This document shows, one piece after another, positions 36,580-45,892 of a stretch of 64,000 bases of DNA. Under the pieces are notes generated by a model. That model searched no databases and was not told where the DNA came from. It saw only the letters and a program-made list of their open reading frames with translations. The DNA is taken from NCBI GenBank assembly GCA_018335925.1, contig JAGXRF010000114.1, forward strand, positions 1 through 64,000. The letters are read 5' to 3'. Source of the DNA: Flavobacteriales bacterium (GTDB lineage: Bacteria; Bacteroidota; Bacteroidia; Flavobacteriales; Flavobacteriaceae). Each line of letters begins with the position of its first letter. Position 1 is the stretch's first letter. Both the position numbers and the translations under genes were made by a program.

Positions 36580-38979
36580 ATGATTACCAACACGGAGCTA
36601 GAGTATAAAGGCGATTTATTTCCATCCAATATCATTTCGTACAAACAAGAAGTTGACAGTATTTATTTTATTACCGAAAACAATGTGATTTTGAAAGTCA
36701 CCGTGCTTCGCGATAGTATGATTCGATTCAGATATACTACCAAAGGTTATTTTAACAACGATTTTTCGTATGCCATTGACAAAAGCCAATCACATGGTTA
36801 CAATGAACTGAATTTAATTGTTGAAAAGGAGTTTTATTTGATCAAAACTTCTAAGATATATTGTAAAATCCAAAAATCAAATGCCAAAGTATCTATTTAT
36901 GATACAGATGGCTTTCCGATTTTGGAAGATGAATTAGGTTTTCATTGGGAAGAATCCTATGAGTATGGTGGTAACATTGTAAAAATGAGTAAGCATTCAA
37001 AAGAGGCGGAAAGTTTTTATGGTTTAGGCGACAAAGCTTCGCACTTAAATTTAAAAGGAAAACGATTACATAATTGGGCTACCGATCAATATGCATTTTC
37101 GAAAGACCAAGAGCCTTTGTACAAAGTGGTCCCTTTTTATATTGGGTTGCATCACCAGAAAGCATACGGTATATTTTTTGACAATACCTTTAAAACTTAT
37201 TTCGATTTTTGTCACGAAAAAAGAAATGTCACTAGTTTTTGGGCTGATGGAGGAGAAATGAATTACTATTTCATCTACGGACCAAAAATGAAAGAGGTGG
37301 TAACCACTTATACCCATTTAACAGGAAAACCTGAATTACCACCTTTATGGGCATTAGGCTACCACCAATGTAAGTGGAGTTATTATCCGGAAGCCAAAGT
37401 TCGAGACGTAGCAGCAAATTTCAGGAAACTACAAATTCCGTGTGATGCCATATATTTAGATATTGATTACATGGAAGGTTTCAGATGTTTTACATGGAAT
37501 AAAGATTATTTTCCCGATCCGAAAAAGATGGTTTCAGAACTATCTAATGATGGTTTTAAAACTGTGGTAATTATTGATCCTGGAATAAAAATTGATTCGG
37601 ACTATTGGGTATATAAAGAAGCTTTAGACAACGATTATTTTTGTAAACGAGCCGATGGCCCCTATATGAAAGGAAAAGTATGGCCCGGTGAATGTAATTT
37701 CCCGGATTATACCAATCCGAAAGTAAGAGAATGGTGGGCAGGTTTGTTTAAAGAATTGATTGCCGACATCGGTGTAAAAGGTGTATGGAACGACATGAAT
37801 GAGCCTGCAGTAATGGAAGTGCCTACCAAAACTTTTCCGTTAGATGTACGTCATGATTACGACGGAAATCCATGTAGTCACCGAAAAGCACACAATATAT
37901 ATGGAACCCAAATGGCCAGAGCTACTTACGAAGGAGTCAAACGATTTGCTTATCCAAAACGTCCTTTTATTATAACCCGATCTGCTTATTCCGGTGCACA
38001 ACGATATACCTCGTCATGGACTGGAGATAATGTAGCTACTTGGGAACATTTGTGGATTTGTAATATTCAAATGCAACGAATGTCGATGAGTGGTATGGGC
38101 TTTACCGGTTCAGATATTGGAGGATTTGCAGAACAACCAACCCCGGAGCTATATGCTCGTTGGGTGCAATTAGGTGTTTTTCATCCATTTTGTAGAACAC
38201 ATTCTTCCGGAGAACACGGTGACCAGGAACCTTGGTCGTTCGGAGATGATGTTGTACATGTGGTAAGAAAGTTTGTAGAAATACGTTACCAATTATTGCC
38301 CTATTTATACACCATGTTTTGGAAATATTGCAATGATGGAGAACCATTATTGAAGCCATTGGTATATTATGATCAAGAAGATTTGCAAACTCATTACCGT
38401 ACAGATGAATTTTTATTTGGAAGCCAAATTTTGGTTTGTCCGATTTTAGAGCCAAATGCCCAAGGAAGAAGAATGTATTTGCCAAGAGGCAAATGGTACA
38501 ACTTCTGGACCAATGAATTGGTAGAAGGCGGTAGAGAATTATGGGTGGCATGTAATTTTGATCAAATTCCAATTTTTGTGAAAGAAGGAGCCTCTATTCC
38601 GAAATACCCTGTGCAACAATATGTAGGAGAAAAAACCATCGACCAATTGATCATGGATGTATATTATGCCAAAGGAAAAGAGAAATCCCATTTGTATGAA
38701 GATGCACAAGACGGCTACGATTACAACAAAGGAAGATATTCTTTCAGAACATTCAGTGTTACTGGAAAAGAAAAAGAATTGATTATTCAGCAACACAAAG
38801 TTGGGGAATACGAAACTACCTATCAAACCATGAAAATCAATTTAATTGGATTGCCATTTAACATAAAACGAGTTGAATTAGACAATGAAGAACTATCCTT
38901 AGATAAAATGCATTTTAATGGGGAAAACTATTTGATTGTTGACAAACATTTCACCGAATTACATATCATTGGAGAATAA
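36580..38979 (+). CDS. GH31 alpha-glucosidase
   Basis: 799 residues. The beta-sandwich N-terminal domain (~1-230) leads into a (beta/alpha)8 barrel containing the GH31 signature KGVWNDMNEPAV with nucleophile Asp405. The acid/base region SWTGDN and the substrate-site segment GSDIGGF follow, and C-terminal sandwiches end the chain. There is no signal peptide, so it should hydrolyse alpha-1,4 (or 1,6) glucosides in the cytoplasm, releasing glucose from malto-oligosaccharides. It belongs functionally with the glgE-maltokinase-glgB genes upstream. GH31 also includes xylosidases and lyases; the WNDMNEP form favours alpha-glucosidase. Confidence 0.92.
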   Translation: MITNTELEYKGDLFPSNIISYKQEVDSIYFITENNVILKVTVLRDSMIRFRYTTKGYFNNDFSYAIDKSQSHGYNELNLIVEKEFYLIKTSKIYCKIQKSNAKVSIYDTDGFPILEDELGFHWEESYEYGGNIVKMSKHSKEAESFYGLGDKASHLNLKGKRLHNWATDQYAFSKDQEPLYKVVPFYIGLHHQKAYGIFFDNTFKTYFDFCHEKRNVTSFWADGGEMNYYFIYGPKMKEVVTTYTHLTGKPELPPLWALGYHQCKWSYYPEAKVRDVAANFRKLQIPCDAIYLDIDYMEGFRCFTWNKDYFPDPKKMVSELSNDGFKTVVIIDPGIKIDSDYWVYKEALDNDYFCKRADGPYMKGKVWPGECNFPDYTNPKVREWWAGLFKELIADIGVKGVWNDMNEPAVMEVPTKTFPLDVRHDYDGNPCSHRKAHNIYGTQMARATYEGVKRFAYPKRPFIITRSAYSGAQRYTSSWTGDNVATWEHLWICNIQMQRMSMSGMGFTGSDIGGFAEQPTPELYARWVQLGVFHPFCRTHSSGEHGDQEPWSFGDDVVHVVRKFVEIRYQLLPYLYTMFWKYCNDGEPLLKPLVYYDQEDLQTHYRTDEFLFGSQILVCPILEPNAQGRRMYLPRGKWYNFWTNELVEGGRELWVACNFDQIPIFVKEGASIPKYPVQQYVGEKTIDQLIMDVYYAKGKEKSHLYEDAQDGYDYNKGRYSFRTFSVTGKEKELIIQQHKVGEYETTYQTMKINLIGLPFNIKRVELDNEELSLDKMHFNGENYLIVDKHFTELHIIGE

Positions 38980-39024
38980 TCCTTAATTTTATATATTCGT
39001 AAAAGGAATTAAAACAGGTGTATT

Positions 39025-39843
39025 ATGATTAATAAATGGCTCAGTTTTTCAGTAATTAGTTTCTTTTTCTTGTCCATGGGATGTGCAACCAATCCATTAA
39101 CAGGAAAAAGTACTTTGGCATTGGTAAACAATAGTTCTATTTTTCCACAATCTTTCCAGCAATATTCTCAGTTTTTAAACGAAAATAAAGTGGTAAAAGG
39201 AACTGCGGATGCCAAAAGAGTGGAAACTGTTGGAAATAATATTCGTATAGCTGCCGAAAGATGGTTCCAAGAAGTTGGTAGAGCTGATTATTTGAAAGAT
39301 TACCAATGGGAATACAAATTAGTGGAAGACAAAGCTGTGAATGCTTGGTGTATGCCTGGTGGTAAAATTGTTTTTTATACCGGAATTTTGCCCATTACTA
39401 AAGATGATGCCGGAATGGCAGTAGTAATGGGACACGAAGTGGCACATGCGTTATTAGATCACGGTCGTCAACGAATGAGTGCAGGAATGTTACAACAAGT
39501 TGGAGGAGCTGCTATTGGCATTGCTACTTCTGATAAAAGTGCAGAAACCCAACAATTGTGGATGACTGCTTATGGTGCAGGTTCGCAAATGTTTGGAATG
39601 TTACCATTTAGTAGAAGTCACGAAAGTGAAGCAGATAAAATTGGATTATCGTTAATGGCTATGGCAGGGTACAACCCGGAGGCAAGTGTGCCCTTTTGGG
39701 AAAGAATGTCTGCCAACAGTGGAGGACAAGCTCCACCTGAGTTTATGAGTACACACCCATCACACGGAACCAGAATTAACAATTTAAAATCTTGGATTCC
39801 GGAAGCAAAACAACGTGCATTAAAATACGGATATAAGTTTTAA
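39025..39843 (+). CDS. M48 family metallopeptidase lipoprotein
   Basis: 272 residues. A lipoprotein signal (FFLSMGCATNPLTG, lipidated Cys at about 19) precedes an M48 peptidase domain. The zinc motif HEVAH has His137, Glu138 and His141, and the third ligand is in SRSHESEADKIGL. The MSTHPSHGTRINNL tail is typical of the BepA/LoiP-like group that act on outer-membrane proteins in the periplasm. It lies 45 nt after the GH31 gene on the same strand, with a terminator just after it. Confidence 0.93.
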   Translation: MINKWLSFSVISFFFLSMGCATNPLTGKSTLALVNNSSIFPQSFQQYSQFLNENKVVKGTADAKRVETVGNNIRIAAERWFQEVGRADYLKDYQWEYKLVEDKAVNAWCMPGGKIVFYTGILPITKDDAGMAVVMGHEVAHALLDHGRQRMSAGMLQQVGGAAIGIATSDKSAETQQLWMTAYGAGSQMFGMLPFSRSHESEADKIGLSLMAMAGYNPEASVPFWERMSANSGGQAPPEFMSTHPSHGTRINNLKSWIPEAKQRALKYGYKF

Positions 39844-39872
39844 CCTAAAGATAATTTTGCCAACCAAAAACT

Positions 39873-39901
39873 AAAAGCTACATTTACCTGTAGCTTTTTT
39901 T
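39873..39901 (+). terminator. terminator after the M48 gene
   Basis: AAAGCTACA (874-882) pairs with TGTAGCTTT (889-897) with T run. The following gene starts only a few bases after the T tract, so its promoter must overlap this hairpin or lie inside the M48 gene. Confidence 0.8.
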
Positions 39902-39906
39902 ATGTT

Positions 39907-41202
39907 ATGACAACAAACTTGAACAATAAAAAACTTTGGAATGCTTGGGCATTTTACGATTGGGCCAATTCTGTATATCCATTGGTAATTTCTTCCTCTA
40001 TTTTTCCGTTATACTTTGGTTTTATCTTTCCTAAAAATAATGACCAAATTGTGTTTTTAGGTGCTACTTTCAAAAGTACAGCTCTCATAAGTTATGTTAC
40101 AGCTTTTGCTTTTTTAGTAGTTGCATTTTTGTCTCCCATCCTTTCCGGAATTGCCGATTATGCCGGAAACAAAAAACGTTTCATGCAGTTCTTTTGTTAC
40201 TTAGGGGCATTGTCGTGTATCGGAATGTATGGATTTACACCAGAAAATATTTATTGGGGCATCCTTTGCTTTTTCTTTGGATTGATTGGATTTTGGGGTA
40301 GTTTGGTTTTTTACAATTCCTATTTACCTGATATCGCTCCAAAAGATGAACAAGACCGATTAAGTGCCAAAGGATATTCTATGGGATACATAGGCAGTGT
40401 ATTATTGTTATTAGCTTCTTTATTTTTAATCCTAAGCAAAGAAGGAGAGGAAGCTTTGCAAATGATGCGTTGGTCTTTTGTATTAACCGGAATATGGTGG
40501 ATGGGCTTTGCCCAATATTCCTTTTTTCATTTGCCTAAAGGAAATAAAAATGCACCCAAAGTAACCAAAGATGTGCTTTGGAACGGTTTTAAAGAGTTGA
40601 AAAAAGTGCAAAAACAATTGTATTACCACTTGCGATTATTTCGTTATTTAACTGCTTTTTTTGTGTATAGCATGGCAGTACAAACTGTAATGTTGGTAGC
40701 TACCTACTTTGGTGAACAAGAAATTGCATGGAGCACTGACTCCGAAAAAACTACGGGTCTAATCATCAGTATTTTACTCATTCAATTGGTCGCAGTTTTT
40801 GGGGCATTAATCACTTCCAAAGCTTCTGAGAAATTCGGTAATGTTCCAACTTTAATTGTTATCAATGCCATTTGGGCTGTGATATGTGTTTGTGCTTATT
40901 TTGTGTACGTTCCTATTCAGTTTTACATAACAGCAGTTTTTGTTGGATTGGTAATGGGGGGAGTACAATCTTTATCAAGATCTACTTATTCAAAGTTTTT
41001 ACCAAAAACCGAGGATACCACTTCATTTTTTAGTTTTTATGATGTTACCGAAAAAATTGGAATTGTTATCGGAATGGCCATTTATGCTACCATTGATCAA
41101 GTAACAGGAAGTATGCGAAATGCCATTTTCTTTTTAACGGTGTTTTTTGTGGTAGGATTGTTATTATTGTTCAGAATTCCAAAGGAAAACGAAGCTAATT
41201 AA
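39907..41202 (+). CDS. major facilitator transporter of the UMF1/Atg22 type
   Basis: 431 residues and about 12 predicted transmembrane helices, in the inner membrane. The N-terminal AFYDWANSVYPLVISSSIFPLYF is the hallmark of the UMF1/Atg22 branch. The signature FFSFYDVTEKIGIVIGMAIYA near the end also fits, and GGVQSLSRSTYSKFLPK is the conserved loop. Eukaryotic Atg22 effluxes amino acids from the vacuole; bacterial substrates are unknown. No neighbour suggests a substrate. Confidence 0.88.
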   Translation: MTTNLNNKKLWNAWAFYDWANSVYPLVISSSIFPLYFGFIFPKNNDQIVFLGATFKSTALISYVTAFAFLVVAFLSPILSGIADYAGNKKRFMQFFCYLGALSCIGMYGFTPENIYWGILCFFFGLIGFWGSLVFYNSYLPDIAPKDEQDRLSAKGYSMGYIGSVLLLLASLFLILSKEGEEALQMMRWSFVLTGIWWMGFAQYSFFHLPKGNKNAPKVTKDVLWNGFKELKKVQKQLYYHLRLFRYLTAFFVYSMAVQTVMLVATYFGEQEIAWSTDSEKTTGLIISILLIQLVAVFGALITSKASEKFGNVPTLIVINAIWAVICVCAYFVYVPIQFYITAVFVGLVMGGVQSLSRSTYSKFLPKTEDTTSFFSFYDVTEKIGIVIGMAIYATIDQVTGSMRNAIFFLTVFFVVGLLLLFRIPKENEAN

Positions 41203-41212
41203 ATTATATTTC

Positions 41213-41220
41213 TATTTTTG
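41213..41220 (+). promoter_or_regulatory. -7 promoter box (TATTTTTG)
   Basis: An exact TAnnTTTG match 13 nt before the ATG of the lipoprotein gene, the same spacing as for the glycosyltransferase gene at 6312. Confidence 0.55.
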
Positions 41221-41233
41221 CAATAACCAAAAA

Positions 41234-41968
41234 ATGAGTCTCATGCAATTTTTCAAAACATTTATTCTTTTAGCTTTTATTTCGATTTTTACTTATTGTG
41301 ATGTAGAGCCAGTTGATACCGTATTATCAAACGAAATTACCAATCCTAACAATCCTAATAACCCAAATAATCCTAATAACCCATCTGCTGCAGATTACTT
41401 TCCAAGAGCAATCAATAATACTTGGAATTTTAAATATAATACCACCGAAAATGTACAAATCAAACTTTTATCTACAGAGACGATAAATGGAATTTCTTTT
41501 TATAAATTCAATCGATTTTTTTCAGATGATTTGTTTGATTTTGGCGATACATCAAGTTATATGGCAAGAGTGGGTGACTCTTATATCTATAGAAGTGTAT
41601 CTCAAAGTAATCAACCTGGTTTGCCTCCTACCACAGTTGCAATGCAATATAGTCTTTTGAAATCAAATTTAAACATCGGACAAACTTGGAATGATAACCA
41701 AAATATTACGGTGAATGTGATGGGACTAACGGTAACTTATCAAATTCAAATTCAAGGGAAGATTTTAGAAAAAGGAACTTCTGTTACAATTGGAAACACC
41801 ACTTATAATGATGTTATTAAAACAGAAATTAAAATGAATATGCAGGGAGTCGAAATCATTTCCAACTATTGGTTTGCTAAAAATGTAGGCATTATCAAAG
41901 CGGTTGAAGCTGAGGATTTACAAACCCAAGTGGATAGCTTTGAGTTAACTTCTTTTCAGTTGAATTAA
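41234..41968 (+). CDS. putative lipoprotein with NPN-repeat linker
   Basis: 244 residues, not recognised. The N-terminal hydrophobic segment ends at Cys22 (FTYC, a weak lipobox). A low-complexity linker of four Asn-Pro-Asn units (about residues 37-50) is encoded by a 9-nt tandem repeat. The rest is a beta-rich domain of about 190 residues, starting YFPRAINNTWNF, a pattern common in flavobacterial surface lipoproteins. It is probably exposed in the envelope. It is transcribed alone from its own TAnnTTTG box and ends at a shared terminator with the his operon. Confidence 0.75.
   Translation: MSLMQFFKTFILLAFISIFTYCDVEPVDTVLSNEITNPNNPNNPNNPNNPSAADYFPRAINNTWNFKYNTTENVQIKLLSTETINGISFYKFNRFFSDDLFDFGDTSSYMARVGDSYIYRSVSQSNQPGLPPTTVAMQYSLLKSNLNIGQTWNDNQNITVNVMGLTVTYQIQIQGKILEKGTSVTIGNTTYNDVIKTEIKMNMQGVEIISNYWFAKNVGIIKAVEAEDLQTQVDSFELTSFQLN
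41342..41384 (+). repeat. 9-bp tandem repeat coding for Asn-Pro-Asn
   Basis: About 4.7 in-frame copies of aatcctaay / aacccaaat. Because the unit is a multiple of three, slippage would change linker length without a frameshift. Confidence 0.8.
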
Positions 41969-41987
41969 ATCAAATTTATTATAAATC

Positions 41988-42018
41988 AAATGGGGCTTTT
42001 GCCCCATTTTTATTTTTT
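41988..42018. terminator. terminator between lipoprotein gene and his operon
   Basis: ATGGGGC (990-996) pairs with GCCCCAT (42001-42007) around a TTTT loop, with T-rich sequence after it. The stem lies 21 nt after the lipoprotein stop and overlaps the very end of hisIE, so only the plus-strand use is convincing. Confidence 0.75.
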
Positions 42019-42615
42019 ACTGTTTCTTTTTTTCAACACTTCCAAAACATCTTCTAACGTATTTCCTTTGGCTTGAATCAAAAGCAATAGGTGAAACAAC
42101 AAATCTGCAGATTCATTTAAAAAGTTTTCTTCCGATTCGTTTAAGGAGGCAATGACCGTTTCTACACCTTCTTCACCCACTTTTTGGGCTATTTTGTTCA
42201 ATCCTTTTTGTAATAGCAAATGAGTGTAGCTTGATGTATCTATATTTCCTTTTTTAAAATCATTAGCTTTATCAGTAATAATTTTTTGCAAAGTATTTAG
42301 GTTAAAAATATCGTTGTTGCCCCAGCAAGTTTTGGTGCCGTTGTGGCAGGTGTTTCCTTTGGGTTTCACCTGAATTAAAAAAGTGTCTTCATCACAATCT
42401 AATTGTATGTTTTGCACCCATAAAAAATCACCTGAAGTTTCTCCTTTGGTCCACAATCGTTTTTTAGAACGACTAAAAAATGTCACTTTTTTTAAGTCTT
42501 GGGTCATTTTCAAAGCTTCTGCATTCATATAGCCCAACATCAAAACTTCTTTGGTTTCAACATCTTGAATAATGGCTGGCAATAGAGTTTCTTTATCTTT
42601 AGGAAACGTAATCAT
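42010..42615 (-). CDS. hisIE: bifunctional phosphoribosyl-AMP cyclohydrolase / phosphoribosyl-ATP pyrophosphatase
   Basis: 201 residues; steps 2 and 3 of histidine synthesis in one chain. The N-terminal cyclohydrolase (~1-105) has [25 protein letters not shown] and the metal-binding CDEDTFL and [11 protein letters not shown]. The C-terminal pyrophosphatase (~115-200) has [12 protein letters not shown] and the Glu-rich [14 protein letters not shown] helix. The start overlaps the hisF stop by 4 nt. Last gene of the operon. Confidence 0.96.
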   Translation of the reverse strand: MITFPKDKETLLPAIIQDVETKEVLMLGYMNAEALKMTQDLKKVTFFSRSKKRLWTKGETSGDFLWVQNIQLDCDEDTFLIQVKPKGNTCHNGTKTCWGNNDIFNLNTLQKIITDKANDFKKGNIDTSSYTHLLLQKGLNKIAQKVGEEGVETVIASLNESEENFLNESADLLFHLLLLIQAKGNTLEDVLEVLKKRNSKK

Positions 42616-43364
42616 CTGATAGGGATATTTAAGGTTTTTAAATAATTTTTCAATACCGGAATAGGTACTTCGTTAAAGTGAAATATGCTTGCAGCCAAGG
42701 CAGCATCTACGTTAGTTTGTTGAAATACTTTTGCAAAATGGGCTTGGTTGCCTGCTCCACCGGAAGCAATTACCGGTACTTTCACAACTTCACAAACTTG
42801 TTGTAATGCTTCCACTGCAAATCCTTGTTTGGTGCCATCATGACTCATGGAAGTGAATAAAATTTCACCGGCACCTAATTGTTCTAATACTTTTACCCAT
42901 TCTAACAACAACCAATTGGTTTTTTCCCTGCCACCTTTTTGGTACACCACCCATTCTTGGTTTTCCCATTTGGCATCTACGGCTGCAACCACACATTGGT
43001 TGCCAAAATTTTGGGCAATTTCGGTCACTAATTTCGGGTTTTGAATAGCAGCAGTATTAATGGTGACTTTATCGGCACCCGATTTTAAAATGCTTTCTAC
43101 ATGTTGCACATCTTTAATGCCACCACCCACCGTGAACGGAATGTTTAAGTTTTCTGCAATTTCTTTTACCCATTTCAATTGGGTACTTCGATTTTCTACC
43201 GAGGCAGTGATGTCTAAAAAAACCAATTCATCGGCTCCTTCTAATGCATATTTTTGGGCTAAGGTTACAGGATTTCCAGCATCAATCAATCCTTCAAATT
43301 GAATGCCTTTCACGGTTCGACCGTTTTGAATGTCTAAACACGGAATGATTCTTTTGGTTAACAT
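42612..43364 (-). CDS. hisF: imidazole glycerol phosphate synthase cyclase subunit
   Basis: 250 residues, TIM barrel. With HisH it converts PRFAR and glutamine-derived ammonia into imidazole glycerol phosphate and AICAR. The catalytic Asp11 is in IPCLDIQNG and the second catalytic Asp is in [11 protein letters not shown]. Phosphate-binding loops are VGGGIK and ASGGAG. It overlaps hisA by 7 nt and hisIE by 4 nt. Confidence 0.97.
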   Translation of the reverse strand: MLTKRIIPCLDIQNGRTVKGIQFEGLIDAGNPVTLAQKYALEGADELVFLDITASVENRSTQLKWVKEIAENLNIPFTVGGGIKDVQHVESILKSGADKVTINTAAIQNPKLVTEIAQNFGNQCVVAAVDAKWENQEWVVYQKGGREKTNWLLLEWVKVLEQLGAGEILFTSMSHDGTKQGFAVEALQQVCEVVKVPVIASGGAGNQAHFAKVFQQTNVDAALAASIFHFNEVPIPVLKNYLKTLNIPIR

Positions 43365-44086
43365 AAGCTGGCTAATTCTTTTATACTGATTTTATTCTCA
43401 TACAATGCCTTGCCAACAATCACGCCTTCGCAACCAATGCTTTGCAATTGCTCAATTTCTTGCAAAGTTGTCACCCCACCAGAGGCAATTAGATTTATAT
43501 CAGGAAATTGTTTCATTAGTTTTTGATACACTTCTCGGTTACTTCCTTGCAACATGCCATCTTTAGAAATATCTGTAATCACAAAGTATTTTGCTTGGTG
43601 ATTCAAATAATCTTCTACAAAACTTTCTAAAGTTTTTTCCGATGTAGATATCCAACCCGAAGTAGCAATAAAATGTTTTTCGTTTTCGGTTTTAAAATCT
43701 GCTCCAATAATTAGCGTATCATTTCCTAATTCCTGAATCCATTTTTGCACTATCTCAGGTTGTTTTACTGCCAAACTGCCAATATTTACTTGATTGGCAC
43801 CATGTTCTAAAACTTTTTGCAATTCTTCCTCATTGGCAATACCTCCACCAAAATCAACTTTTAGAGTGGTGTTGCTAGCTATGTTTTCTAATATTTTATG
43901 ATGGATGACCTTTCGTTCTTTGGCTCCGTTTAAATCTACCAAATGCAAATATTGAAACCCATGATCTTGCAACATTTTAGCCATGTCTAATGGATTTTTG
44001 TAGTAAATGGTATTTTGCTCATAATTGCCTTGTTGTAATCTTACCGCATTACCGTTCAACAAATCAATGGCTGGAATAATTCTCAT
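43358..44086 (-). CDS. hisA: ProFAR isomerase
   Basis: 242 residues, a TIM-barrel paralogue of HisF. It isomerises ProFAR to PRFAR. The catalytic Asp8 is in [14 protein letters not shown] and the second catalytic Asp is in [12 protein letters not shown]. Phosphate loops are DFGGGI and ASGGV. It sits between hisH and hisF with overlaps on both sides, as in most his operons. Confidence 0.97.
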   Translation of the reverse strand: MRIIPAIDLLNGNAVRLQQGNYEQNTIYYKNPLDMAKMLQDHGFQYLHLVDLNGAKERKVIHHKILENIASNTTLKVDFGGGIANEEELQKVLEHGANQVNIGSLAVKQPEIVQKWIQELGNDTLIIGADFKTENEKHFIATSGWISTSEKTLESFVEDYLNHQAKYFVITDISKDGMLQGSNREVYQKLMKQFPDINLIASGGVTTLQEIEQLQSIGCEGVIVGKALYENKISIKELASLC

Positions 44087-44664
44087 GGTTGATAGTTTAA
44101 AAAGTTTTCAATTAGTTTGGCTCCATCTGCTCCACTTTTTTCCGGATGAAATTGTACTCCTAAAAAATTATCTTTAGCAATAGCTGCACTAAACGGAGAG
44201 CCATATTCGCAAGTGGCAATAGTATTGGGTTGAATGGGAACGTAATAACTGTGTACCAAATAAAAATAAGCATTGTTCAATCCTTCAAACAACCAATGAT
44301 TGCTTTGCACGGTGTTCCATCCCATGTGTGGGATTTTTGGAGCTTCCGTAAAAAGTTTGGTTTCTGCATCCATAATTCCCAAACATTTGGTTGGTCCTTC
44401 TTCTGAAGCATTGGTGAGTAGTTGCATGCCTAAACAAATCCCTAAAACAGGTTGGGTTAGGGTAGGAATTACCTTATGTAAACCAGTTTTTTGAAGCTGT
44501 TGCATGGCATAATTGGCATGGCCAACTCCCGGAAAAATTACTTTGTCTGCTTCTTCCAAAACTTTGGCATCTTTGGTTAATATGCTTTGGTATCCTAATC
44601 GTTGCAGGGCAAATTGCACTGAGTGAATGTTTCCGGCTCCGTAATCAATAATGGCTATTTGCAT
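44083..44664 (-). CDS. hisH: imidazole glycerol phosphate synthase glutamine amidotransferase subunit
   Basis: 193 residues, class I glutamine amidotransferase that supplies ammonia to HisF. The nucleophile Cys is in VLGICLGMQLL (about residue 78), with the partner His and Glu in FLGVQFHPEKSG. The N-terminal AIIDYGAGNIHSV is characteristic. It lies 2 nt after hisB and overlaps hisA by 4 nt. Confidence 0.97.
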   Translation of the reverse strand: MQIAIIDYGAGNIHSVQFALQRLGYQSILTKDAKVLEEADKVIFPGVGHANYAMQQLQKTGLHKVIPTLTQPVLGICLGMQLLTNASEEGPTKCLGIMDAETKLFTEAPKIPHMGWNTVQSNHWLFEGLNNAYFYLVHSYYVPIQPNTIATCEYGSPFSAAIAKDNFLGVQFHPEKSGADGAKLIENFLNYQP

Positions 44665-44666
44665 GG

Positions 44667-45800
44667 TTATAACATTCCTTTGGTGGTTGGTAAAAACATT
44701 CCGTTGGGGTTTCGGGTTTTGGCCATTTTAATGGCTTTGGCAAACGCTTTAAAAATGGCTTCAATTTTATGGTGTTCGTTATGGCCTTCGGCTTTGATGT
44801 TGAGGTTTGCTTTGGCTTCATCTGCAAACGATTTAAAAAAGTGGAAAAACATCTCTGTTGGCATGTCGCCAATTTTTTCTCTTTTAAACGGAGCCTGCCA
44901 CATCAACCAACTTCTTCCTCCAAAATCTAAAGCAACTTGTGCCAAACAATCGTCCATTGGCAAGCAAAAACCATAACGTTCCACCCCAATTTTATTTCCC
45001 AAAGCTTGATAAAAGCAAGCACCTAGAGCAATTCCGGTATCTTCAATGGTGTGGTGTTCATCTACCTCCAAATCGCCTTGCACTTGAATGGTTAAATCTA
45101 ACTGACCGTGTTTGGCAATTTGTTCTAACATGTGGTCAAAGAATTTGAGTCCGGTGTTAATGTTGGCAGTGCCACTTCCGTCTAAGTTTAAAGAAATAAA
45201 AACATCCGTTTCTTTGGTTTTTCGATGAATTTGTGCAGTACGAATAGGCAAACGGAGAAATTCGTAAATTTCTTTCCAATAAGTTGTAGTTAGAGCAATG
45301 CTATTTTTTAAATCTTCGGTAGAAGTTAATTCAGAGACACCTAAATCTGCTTTTTGTTGTAAGAAAATAGCTTTGCAACCTAAGTTTTTGGCCAATTGGA
45401 CATCGGTCCAACGGTCTCCAATTACCAACGAATTGGAAAGGTCGTAAGTTGGGTTGTTGATGTACTCTTGTAACATGCCAATACTTGGTTTGCGATTGGC
45501 TGAAGGATTTGCCGCAGTAGAAGTATCGATATGAATGTTTTGAAAAACGATATTTTCCTTGGCAAAACTATCTATAATAAACTTTTGAATAGGGTTAAAA
45601 ACTTCATAAGAATAACCCGATGTTCCCAAACCATCTTGGTTGGTTACCATTACTAAGGTATAATCTAGTTCTTCTGCAATTTTTCGGAGGTAGTAAAATA
45701 CTTCCGGATAAAATTCCAATTTTTCCCAAGCATCTACTTGGTAATTTTCTGGCTCTAAAATTAAAGTGCCATCACGATCGATAAATAATATTTTTTTCAT
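44667..45800 (-). CDS. hisB: bifunctional histidinol-phosphatase / imidazoleglycerol-phosphate dehydratase
   Basis: 377 residues from the ATG at 45800. This start places the HAD nucleophile motif [10 protein letters not shown] at the very N-terminus; a start seven codons earlier is possible. Residues ~1-165 are the HAD phosphatase ([23 protein letters not shown]). Residues ~190-377 are the dehydratase, with paired manganese-binding motifs [19 protein letters not shown] and [10 protein letters not shown]. The fused form is normal for Bacteroidota. The gap to hisC carries a repeat hairpin. Confidence 0.95.
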   Translation of the reverse strand: MKKILFIDRDGTLILEPENYQVDAWEKLEFYPEVFYYLRKIAEELDYTLVMVTNQDGLGTSGYSYEVFNPIQKFIIDSFAKENIVFQNIHIDTSTAANPSANRKPSIGMLQEYINNPTYDLSNSLVIGDRWTDVQLAKNLGCKAIFLQQKADLGVSELTSTEDLKNSIALTTTYWKEIYEFLRLPIRTAQIHRKTKETDVFISLNLDGSGTANINTGLKFFDHMLEQIAKHGQLDLTIQVQGDLEVDEHHTIEDTGIALGACFYQALGNKIGVERYGFCLPMDDCLAQVALDFGGRSWLMWQAPFKREKIGDMPTEMFFHFFKSFADEAKANLNIKAEGHNEHHKIEAIFKAFAKAIKMAKTRNPNGMFLPTTKGML

Positions 45801-45810
45801 CTTTAATTTT

Positions 45811-45889
45811 TCAAGTTTCAAGTTTTGCTTCGCACCGTTCGTCCCGATAGCTTTCGGGACTCGGGTCAGGTTTCAGGTTCCAAGTTTCT
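45811..45889. repeat. heptad repeat flanking a CCCGAAAGC-type hairpin in the hisC-hisB gap
   Basis: Two arms of ttcaagt / ttcaggt heptads (45811-45825 and 45865-45889) flank the hairpin GTCCCGATAGCTTTCGGGAC at 45841-45860 (7-bp GC-rich stem). The heptads resemble, in inverted orientation, those at 61-98 and 16431-16466. It is one of only two gaps in the otherwise overlapping his operon. Confidence 0.65.
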
Positions 45890-45892
45890 AGA

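Noticed and set aside
38102..38572. 156-codon minus-strand frame over the GH31 gene
   Set aside because: It overlaps conserved GH31 barrel sequence and has no recognisable motif.
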